Assembly (NCBI GenBank): GCA_021817185.1 | Contig: JAKAVU010000077.1 | Span: forward strand, 1-10,502 | Length of the DNA: 10,502 bases | Reading direction: 5' to 3' | From: a bacterium | Lineage (GTDB): Bacteria; Chloroflexota; Dormibacteria; UBA8260; Bog-877 | Shown: piece by piece, positions 1 to 5,042 of the stretch | Position numbering within the stretch: the stretch's first letter is position 1 | Layout: every line of letters begins with the position of its first letter | Notes under the pieces: model-generated | What the model was told of the DNA's origin: nothing | Seen by the model: the letters and a program-made list of their open reading frames with translations, nothing else | The model's database searches: none | Program-made: the position numbers and the translations under genes

Positions 1-26
1 GCCCCCGACGGCACGGCCCAGGCAGC

Positions 27-284
27 CTAACCCATGCGCCCATCAGTACGCCTTGAGGGCTTGGATTTGACAAGTTGCAGCCGTGGGATGTCTCCTAGCC
101 GGTGCTGGAAGCCGTACGTTGTGGTCTCGGTGATCCCGAAGAGGGCGTTCTCAATGGCCGTCCGGGCGGTCGACTTCCCGCCCCCGTTGGGGCCGTAGAC
201 GAGTACCAGCGGGGCCCCGGTGAAGTCCAGCTGGCGCTTGGTGAAAACGCCGAAAGCAAGCAGGTCGAGAGACCGGATCTTCAA
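27..284 (-). pseudogene. 3'-truncated YhaN/SbcC-like AAA ATPase (N-terminus only)
   Basis: An 85-codon ORF with a TTG start, GTGAGG seven bases before it, and only 2 bp after the stop of the upstream nuclease gene. Residues 1-60 look like the N-terminus of YhaN/SbcC-type DNA-repair ATPases: an MKIRSLDLLAFGVF opening, then the Walker A motif GPNGGGKST at about 31-39, then ALFGI at 47-51. After about residue 70 the sequence stops resembling the family and ends at a TAG. Family members run to many hundreds of residues with long coiled coils and a C-terminal Walker B, all missing here. The gene is therefore a remnant cut by a rearrangement or frameshift, unless the rest lies beyond the window in another frame. 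The intact protein would act with the adjacent metallophosphoesterase as an ATP-driven DNA end-processing nuclease. The ATPase identity is well supported; the cause of the truncation is unknown. Confidence 0.72.
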
Positions 285-286
285 GG

Positions 287-1552
287 CTAGACCTCACCTC
301 TCGTCTCGGGGGGTCGCGGTGTGCAGCGGGTGTCGACCAGGGCCTCGGCCTCCTGAACTAGCCTGGCGACCGTGGACGGGTCGTCCAGGTGGAAGGCGTC
401 CTGGCGAATGGGTGCCGGGACGACCTCGAGGCACTGCTGCGCCCGCGCCCACTCTGGGGTCTGTGCGAGCGCCGCGGCCAGGGCGGCCGGCTCGATGCTC
501 GCGGCGGCATGGACGAGTGTCGCCAGGCCGGGTGGCGGAGACGGAGCGGCCGCGCTCTGGTGGAAGCGCACCGTCTCGAGCCAGACCGGCCCCGTTGCCA
601 CCTCCGTGCACGTGCTTCGGAGGTTGTTCACCCACCACTCGTCGTCGCCCCAGTACAGGTCGGAGCGATTGGCTCTCGCCTTGAGTTGGACCCGGAGGGC
701 GAGGACGCGGCCCTCAGTAGCATGGCTGGCCTCTGTCGCCGCCACCGCCACTCGGTCGAGCACCGCCGCTCGGCTCGCACAGTCGTCAACCGCTATGGTG
801 ACCGTTGCCCAGCGCAGGACGTCAACCGCCTCGAAGCGCACGTTGGTCACGCGGTCCTCCCCCATTGTGACGAGGACGCAGCCTTTGGGCCCGGACTCCC
901 CCACGTGCCGCCCCTGAAGACAGCCGGGGAAAACCACCCAAGGGTCGCGGGCAAGGACTGCGTGCTCATGGACGTGCCCGAGGGCCCAGTAGGCGTAGCC
1001 CTTCGCGACCAGGTCGGCGACCCGACAGGGTGCATATGTCGCGTGGGCGGGGTGCCCCTCCGCACTGGTATGGAGGAGTCCGACGTTCGCCCAGCCGGGG
1101 ATTGGGGTGGGGTAGGTCCGGCTCAGATCTTCGTGCTCCCAGCGGGAGGCATAACCGTGGCCGTGGACGGCGAGCCTGAGTGCCTCGAACCGGACCGTCG
1201 AGGGTTCGTCGGCTCGGCAGTAGGTGACGGCGTCGGGCCATCGGAGTTCTCGGGTCAAGATGGACGTGGCGTCATGATTGCCGGAGACGGCGACCACCGG
1301 AATCCCGGCACGTACCAGACGGCTCAGCTGACTCGCGAAGAAGAGCCCAGTGTTCCAGTCTTTCCAATCCCCGTCGAAGATATCGCCAGCCAGCAGCACG
1401 ATGTCCACCGCTTCGTCCAGGGCAAGGCGCACGAGGTTCTCGAAGGCTCGCCGGGTGGCGGTGCGAGCGTCGTCCTCAGGGCAGCCCTCATAGCGGCTCA
1501 GGCCCCGGAGGGGGCTGTCGAGGTGGAGGTCAGCGGCGTGGAGGAATCGCAT
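287..1552 (-). CDS. YhaO/SbcD-like metallophosphoesterase, DNA repair exonuclease
   Basis: A 421-residue protein with the full set of calcineurin-like phosphoesterase metal-binding motifs: DLH at 8-10, GDIFDGD at 56-62, GNHD at 91-94, LLHTS at 159-163 and GHVHEH at 192-197. This order is typical of the Mre11/SbcD superfamily, and the length and C-terminal extension resemble B. subtilis YhaO. Such enzymes are Mn-dependent nucleases that work with an SMC-like ATPase, and the truncated partner follows 2 bp downstream. The start is placed at the ATG that opens MRFLHAADLHLDSP, where family members begin. An upstream ATG would add 40 residues of low-complexity sequence with no family resemblance. 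No strong Shine-Dalgarno is visible before the chosen ATG. With its ATPase partner broken, this nuclease may be uncoupled or redundant (inference). Confidence 0.88.
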   Translation of the reverse strand: MRFLHAADLHLDSPLRGLSRYEGCPEDDARTATRRAFENLVRLALDEAVDIVLLAGDIFDGDWKDWNTGLFFASQLSRLVRAGIPVVAVSGNHDATSILTRELRWPDAVTYCRADEPSTVRFEALRLAVHGHGYASRWEHEDLSRTYPTPIPGWANVGLLHTSAEGHPAHATYAPCRVADLVAKGYAYWALGHVHEHAVLARDPWVVFPGCLQGRHVGESGPKGCVLVTMGEDRVTNVRFEAVDVLRWATVTIAVDDCASRAAVLDRVAVAATEASHATEGRVLALRVQLKARANRSDLYWGDDEWWVNNLRSTCTEVATGPVWLETVRFHQSAAAPSPPPGLATLVHAAASIEPAALAAALAQTPEWARAQQCLEVVPAPIRQDAFHLDDPSTVARLVQEAEALVDTRCTPRPPETRGEV

Positions 1553-2002
1553 GAACAAGTCTATTCGCGCGCCCCGCGGCGGAACCAGTCGAGACGGGGC
1601 GGCTCGGCAGCAACTTGTAGGGGCTGGTGCCTCGGGATGCCTTGAGCAAGTCGCACCTTGTCGTGGTGGCACCCCGTTGCATTCCGGACGGGCCCCCCTC
1701 CAGTCGGCGGGGTTCGTCCACTTCGCCTCCTCATCGCCTAGGCCCTGCCCTCTCGGAAGTTCTCTGACTAGCGTTCAGCGCTTCCAATGGTAGTCAGCCG
1801 AGCCAGACCACCGACCCCCTGTTTACCATGTCGTGACTGCCTCCAAGTGAATTCAGGCTCGGGCTCTTGGCAGAGAGAGGGTGGTCTGGCCCCCCCCCAG
1901 CCAGCCATCAACCGCCTACGGGCGCTCCCGGGTCTGGTGCCAACAGCTGACGCTACCATTGGGCGCTGCGAGGGAGCAGGAGGCGGAGCCGCAGGAGGCA
2001 CG
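1553..2002. other. Gene-free divergent intergenic region with a C9 tract
   Basis: This 450-bp stretch separates the minus-strand nuclease gene from the plus-strand hydrolase gene, so both promoters should lie here. I could not pick a convincing -35/-10 pair for either. It contains a run of nine C at 1890-1898 and a 9-bp direct repeat GCAGGAGGC at 1976-1984 and 1991-1999. The second copy is the ribosome binding site of the hydrolase. ORFs that cross the region are extensions or shadows of neighbouring genes and show no protein-family signal. Confidence 0.5.
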
Positions 2003-2599
2003 ATGCCAGGACGGGAACTCGAGTTGGACTCGGAGCACACCGCTCTGGTCGTCATCGACCTTCAGAAGGGGATCGTCGGGATGCCCGCGGCACCCTACGA
2101 CACCGCCTCGGTCGTCGCCAAGGCGGCCGCGCTCGCAGAGGCTTGCCGCGCCAGAGGGGTCCTCGTGGTTCTGGTCCACGTCGGCCCGTCCCCAGATGGG
2201 CGTGATCAGCTGCGCCCCTTGGTTGATCAACCGGCGCCGTGGCAGAGCCCACCTCTGGGGTGGGATGAGATCGTGCCGGAGCTCGGCCCGAAGGATGGTG
2301 ACCACGTCGTGCGCAAGCGGCAGTGGGGCGCGTTCTACGGCACCGACCTGGATCTGCAGCTGAGGCGCCGGGGGATCCACACCATCCTCCTCTGCGGCAT
2401 CTCGACCAACTTCGGGGTGGAGAGCACGGCCCGCGACGCCTACGAGCGTGGGTACCAGCAGGTCTTCGTCGAGGACGCCTGTTCGGCGCGAGCGGCCGAG
2501 GACCATGCCTTTGGCGTCCGGACTGTTTTCCCTCGCATCGGGCGCGTCCGCCAGACGCAGGAGGTGCTGCAGGCGCTGGCCGGGCCGCCCGCCGGCTGA
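2003..2599 (+). CDS. yecD: YecD-type isochorismatase-family cysteine hydrolase
   Basis: A 198-residue protein of the isochorismatase-like hydrolase superfamily. The catalytic triad is visible: Asp19 in VVIDLQKG, Lys105 in RKRQWGAFYGTDL and Cys131 in LCGISTNFGVE, which also has the usual cis-peptide-type GIST segment. The blocks around 104-146 match what I recall of E. coli YecD closely (KRQWGAFYGTDL, LQLRRRGI, GVESTARDA), and the length is normal. The superfamily hydrolyses amide or ether-type bonds through the Cys nucleophile; the YecD substrate is not established as far as I know. The ATG at 2003 is chosen because AGGAGG lies at 1993-1998, four bases upstream. The frame is open further upstream, but that part has no family resemblance. 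It stands alone, converging on the small minus-strand gene that begins at 2914. Confidence 0.9.
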   Translation: MPGRELELDSEHTALVVIDLQKGIVGMPAAPYDTASVVAKAAALAEACRARGVLVVLVHVGPSPDGRDQLRPLVDQPAPWQSPPLGWDEIVPELGPKDGDHVVRKRQWGAFYGTDLDLQLRRRGIHTILLCGISTNFGVESTARDAYERGYQQVFVEDACSARAAEDHAFGVRTVFPRIGRVRQTQEVLQALAGPPAG

Positions 2600-2618
2600 G
2601 GGCCACGAGCAGCGTGGG

Positions 2619-2914
2619 TCAGATCTGGCGGTAGTCTCGTACCGCACGGAGCCGACGACGAATCCCATCTGCTGCCCAACCTCCGCGTACTCACGGTCGG
2701 TCAGGGTGCGGGTCTCATGGTCCTCGTACCCGTTGAGGTCCTCGTAGGTGTAGATGAGGCGGATGGTGTTCATCTTGCCGCTCAGCCCAAACAGCACCTC
2801 GGGCTCGGCGTAGCCGTGCTCGTGGGCGTAGGCGCGGTAGCGCCCCACAGCCTCCCGGAAGTCGGCTAGCCGCCCTGGCTCGATCTGCCCTTGCACGTGG
2901 ACCTCGATCGCCAT
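2619..2914 (-). CDS. Small dimeric alpha/beta-barrel-like protein, probable 1-bp frameshift near the C-terminus
   Basis: The ATG is preceded by GGAGGT with a six-base spacer. The first ~92 codons read as a compact soluble protein (MAIEVHVQGQIEPGRLADF, RYRAYAHEHGY, LSGKMNTIRLIYTYEDL, GFVVGSVRYE). The strand-helix pattern and size suggest a NIPSNAP/ABM-like ferredoxin-fold protein; the exact family and function are not recognised. In the literal frame, reading continues past RYE to 1916, wholly antisense to the hydrolase gene. Adding one G at 2636-2638 (GAGAC to GAGGAC) gives RYEDYRQI followed at once by TGA at 2619-2621, a natural end. The 296-bp span is one base short of 99 codons, consistent with a one-base deletion or sequencing error. 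It is probably monocistronic, with its own promoter candidate at 2957-2984. Confidence 0.68.
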
Positions 2915-2941
2915 AGCTTTACCTCCGGGCCCTGCCGAACT

Positions 2942-2955
2942 CCTCTCGCAAGAGG
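2942..2955 (-). promoter_or_regulatory. 5'-UTR hairpin upstream of the small protein gene
   Basis: CCTCT, a four-base loop and AGAGG form a perfect 5-bp stem between the promoter candidate and the Shine-Dalgarno of the gene starting at 2914. It could stabilise the leader or modulate translation. The stem is short, so chance is possible. Confidence 0.3.
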
Positions 2956-2956
2956 G

Positions 2957-2984
2957 ATCGTACAGGCCGAGATGAGCATGTCCA
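2957..2984 (-). promoter_or_regulatory. Sigma70-type promoter candidate for the small protein gene
   Basis: On the minus strand TGGACA (2984-2979) is followed after 16 bp by TACGAT (2962-2957). The -35 matches consensus at five of six positions and the -10 at four of six. A start near 2950 would give a leader of about 35 nt that carries GGAGGT before the ATG at 2914. Placement is sensible, but this is inferred from the motif alone. Confidence 0.4.
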
Positions 2985-3087
2985 GGGGCGGCTCCGGCAT
3001 ATGTGCGCCTCTGCCCGGGCACGAAGGCCGCGTTGACCAGGGCAGATAGCTAAACCAGCAGATGGCGCTCTGGTATCCTGCTTCGCG

Positions 3088-3143
3088 CCTTGGCGCTCAC
3101 ACCCCAGGGTGGGTGCTCACCGCCTCGCCCCAGAGTGCCAAGG
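3088..3143. repeat. 11-bp imperfect inverted repeat, possible terminator or structured RNA
   Basis: CCTTGGCGCTC (3088-3098) and GAGTGCCAAGG (3133-3143) pair over 11 bp with a single G-U wobble, enclosing 34 nt that also contain GGGTG/CACCC segments. It lies in the 320-bp gap 2915-3234, downstream of the regulator operon. It could be that operon's factor-independent structure (no U tract is seen), a small RNA or a relic of a mobile element. Two further related strings, GCCAAGG and GCCAAG, occur between 3188 and 3211. Apart from this and the promoter candidate, the gap shows nothing gene-like. Confidence 0.4.
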
Positions 3144-3234
3144 TACCCACGGCTCCTGCAGTGGTGCCAGTGGCGGATAGCTGCTGGGGCCAAGGATCGC
3201 CGCGCCAAGTTCGGAGGAGGGGCCGGGCCAGAGA

Positions 3235-3411
3235 CTACTCGCCTTTGGGCTGGCGGGAGGTCCGGTGGGCAGCGAGCCACTGCGTGATCGTGGAACTCAG
3301 GTAGGCGATATGACCATAGGTCTCGCCAGGGCTGCCGCTGTCCCAGGCGCCAAGAGTGAGGCGGCCGCTGTTTGCCGGCAGGGCGGGGAGCGGCTTGAGT
3401 GAGATCGCCAT
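3235..3411 (-). CDS. 58-residue ORF downstream of the XRE regulator, function unknown
   Basis: The ATG lies 11 bp after the regulator's stop codon on the same strand, so the two could be co-transcribed and translationally coupled. There is no close Shine-Dalgarno; the nearest is GAGGAG at the end of the regulator gene, about 14 bases away. Third codon positions are strongly G/C, as in real genes here. The product is soluble, with a tail rich in basic residues (AAHRTSRQPKGE) after a TITQWL segment, and no signal peptide or membrane span. I do not recognise it. The first codons lie within a 14-bp sequence identical to that around the start of the gene at 2914. A partner or modulator of the regulator is possible but unproven. 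Confidence 0.5.
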   Translation of the reverse strand: MAISLKPLPALPANSGRLTLGAWDSGSPGETYGHIAYLSSTITQWLAAHRTSRQPKGE

Positions 3412-3422
3412 AGCTTGGTACG

Positions 3423-3695
3423 TTACTCCTCCCCGTCGCGCTGGGGCTCGCCCGCCGAGAGCGCCTCCAGCTCCTCCAAGGACGCGCCCACTACCCGAGC
3501 CCACTTGGCCACCGTGAAGAACGCCAGGTTCGGGTGCTTCCCTTGTTCTATGGCTCGGATGGTCTCCACCGAGATCCCCAAGCGGGCCGCCAGCATAGGC
3601 TGCGACCATCCAAGGTGCTCTCGGCGGACCTTCAGAAGCCGGACGATGGCATGAGCCCGCGTATCCACCTCCTGAGGGGTCTTTAATCGGCCCAT
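3423..3695 (-). CDS. XRE-family HTH regulator, possible R-M controller (C) protein
   Basis: A 90-residue protein with a Cro/C1-type helix-turn-helix at about 30-55: WSQPMLAARLGISVETIRAIEQG, followed by the hydrophobic helix FFTVAKWARVVGASLEELEAL. The size fits the controller proteins of type II R-M systems and other small XRE repressors. It is transcribed away from the methyltransferase gene, with only 159 bp between their start codons, so it is well placed to control both. No Shine-Dalgarno precedes the ATG. Instead TATAAC lies at 3707-3702, six bases before the ATG, which suggests a leaderless mRNA. A dyad over that -10 could be its own operator. HTH identity is secure. The C-protein role is inferred from position and operator shape; an antitoxin-like or unrelated repressor is the alternative. 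Confidence 0.85.
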   Translation of the reverse strand: MGRLKTPQEVDTRAHAIVRLLKVRREHLGWSQPMLAARLGISVETIRAIEQGKHPNLAFFTVAKWARVVGASLEELEALSAGEPQRDGEE

Positions 3696-3699
3696 CGGA

Positions 3700-3738
3700 T
3701 AGTTATACTAGGGTGAGGATGAGAGTTACCCTTTCACC
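3700..3738. promoter_or_regulatory. Regulator/methyltransferase divergent control region with C-box-like dyad
   Basis: TAGT-TAT-ACTA (3700-3710) is an 11-bp dyad with a three-base TAT centre, the same architecture as the GACT-TAT-AGTC C-boxes known from several R-M controller proteins. It covers the minus-strand -10 (TATAAC or TAGTAT), so binding would block the regulator's own promoter. On the plus strand it contains TATACT at 3704-3709, a possible -10 towards the methyltransferase. Next to it are two interleaved inverted repeats, AGGGT (3710-3714) with ACCCT (3728-3732), and GGTGA (3712-3716) with TCACC (3734-3738). No good -35 is visible on either strand. Confidence 0.45.
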
Positions 3739-3854
3739 ACATGGACTTGTCGTGAGGCTCCGAGGGAACCGAAGGCACTAGGCCGACGCGCGTTGCGTTG
3801 ATGGAGGTAGGGCGACGAGCGCCCGACGGGGCGTTCGGCCATAGGGAGGCAAGG

Positions 3855-5042
3855 ATGGCGGGACCTACGCGGGTGCGGGACCTACACCATCAGGTAGTCA
3901 ACCCTCCCGACGCTACACCACATTCAGAGTCCAAGCCGACCTGGCCAGCGCCTCTCCCCCCTCCCATTGCTGCGGTTGACCTCTTCTGCGGCGCCGGAGG
4001 GCTCTCCCAAGGGCTGCAGGAAGCTGGCATCTCTGTCGTGGCAGGGATCGATGTCGACCCTCAATGCCGATTCCCGTTTGAGCACAACATCGAGGCTTCC
4101 TTTCTTGAGGCCGACATCCGTGATATCCGAGCAGGGCATCTCGGCCGCCTGTGGCCGGAGGGCGCGGTGACATTATTGGCGGGGTGCGCCCCATGCCAAC
4201 CCTTCTCCGCATACCGTCGCGGGGCAGACACGTCGGGTGATGAGAAGTGGGCTCTTCTGGCCGAGTTCGGCCGCCTCGTCCGGGAGGCTCGTCCCCACCT
4301 CGTCACGATGGAGAACGTCCCACGCATCTCGTCAACGTCCGTGTTCAGTGGCTTCCTGACAACTCTCACCGAGTCTGGTTACGCATTCGCCTGGCGCTCC
4401 TGCTATGGGCCCGACTACGGACTAGCTCAGGGACGTCGCCGACTGGTTCTTGTCGGGTCGCGTCTTGGGCCAGCTCGACTGCCAACGCGACAGGTCCATC
4501 CCAACGACTACGCTTCCGTGCGTGACGTCATCGGCGACCTCCCCCCGTTGGCCGCAGGTGGCTCCGATCATGATGATCCCTTGCATACCTGTAGGCGGCT
4601 CTCCGCCGTCAACCTCGAGCGTATTCGCGCTTCAGTGCCTGGCGGCACCTGGGAAAGTTGGCCATCAGATCTCCGTGCACCCTGCCACCAGAAGGCATCT
4701 GGCGCTTCGTTCCGCAATGTCTATGCACGCATGGAGTGGGACAAGCCCGCTCCAACCATCACAACCATGGCGTTCAACTTTGGCACTGGTCGCTTCGGCC
4801 ACCCGGAACAGGACCGGCCCATCAGTCTCCGCGAAGCCGCTCTCCTCCAAGGCTTCCCCCGGGACTACGCGTTTGTCAAGCCAGGGGCTCCCGTTCAGTT
4901 CACCCAAGTTGGACGCCTGATCGGAAACGCCGTGCCCCCGCCACTTGGCAGAGCGATCGGTGAGGCGCTGACGCGCCAGGTGCGGAGAGTTGCCGCCGGC
5001 CAACAGCGACTGCCCCTGGCGTTGATGGGAGCGGTGTCGTGA
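3855..5042 (+). CDS. C5 cytosine DNA methyltransferase, R-M system 1
   Basis: A 395-residue DNA (cytosine-5) methyltransferase that transfers methyl from S-adenosylmethionine to C5 of cytosine in its target site. Motifs in order: I, DLFCGAGGLSQG at 42-53; IV, PCQPFS at 113-118 with nucleophile Cys114; VI, ENV at 153-155; VIII, QGRRRLVLVGSR at 192-203; a target-recognition region at about 205-325; and X, GNAVPP at 357-362. Length is typical. The start is taken at 3855 because GGGAGG at 3844-3849 lies five bases upstream. In-frame ATG 3801 and TTG 3798 lack a ribosome binding site and would add an odd 18-19 residue extension. The stop overlaps the start of the restriction gene by 3 bp, so modification and cutting are co-translated. 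It should protect the host from that enzyme. The recognition sequence cannot be read from the protein. Confidence 0.95.
   Translation: MAGPTRVRDLHHQVVNPPDATPHSESKPTWPAPLPPPIAAVDLFCGAGGLSQGLQEAGISVVAGIDVDPQCRFPFEHNIEASFLEADIRDIRAGHLGRLWPEGAVTLLAGCAPCQPFSAYRRGADTSGDEKWALLAEFGRLVREARPHLVTMENVPRISSTSVFSGFLTTLTESGYAFAWRSCYGPDYGLAQGRRRLVLVGSRLGPARLPTRQVHPNDYASVRDVIGDLPPLAAGGSDHDDPLHTCRRLSAVNLERIRASVPGGTWESWPSDLRAPCHQKASGASFRNVYARMEWDKPAPTITTMAFNFGTGRFGHPEQDRPISLREAALLQGFPRDYAFVKPGAPVQFTQVGRLIGNAVPPPLGRAIGEALTRQVRRVAAGQQRLPLALMGAVS

Noticed and set aside
389..1645. Long plus-strand ORF of 418 codons
   Set aside because: It is antisense to the metallophosphoesterase gene, which has all catalytic motifs; the plus-strand product shows no family signal.
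1553..1672. N-terminal 40-residue extension of the nuclease from an upstream ATG
   Set aside because: The extension has no resemblance to the family, which begins at MRFLHAADLH.
1787..2002. 72-residue N-terminal extension of the hydrolase, including the C9 tract
   Set aside because: A strong AGGAGG marks the ATG at 2003, and the protein from there matches the normal family length.
1916..2600. C-terminal extension of the minus-strand small protein through the hydrolase region
   Set aside because: It reads antisense through the catalytic core of the YecD-like gene and arises only because of the apparent one-base deletion near 2637.
3062..3304. Plus-strand ORF of 80 codons in the intergenic gap
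   Set aside because: There is no ribosome binding site and no protein-like pattern, it overlaps the minus-strand 58-aa ORF, and it covers the inverted repeat.
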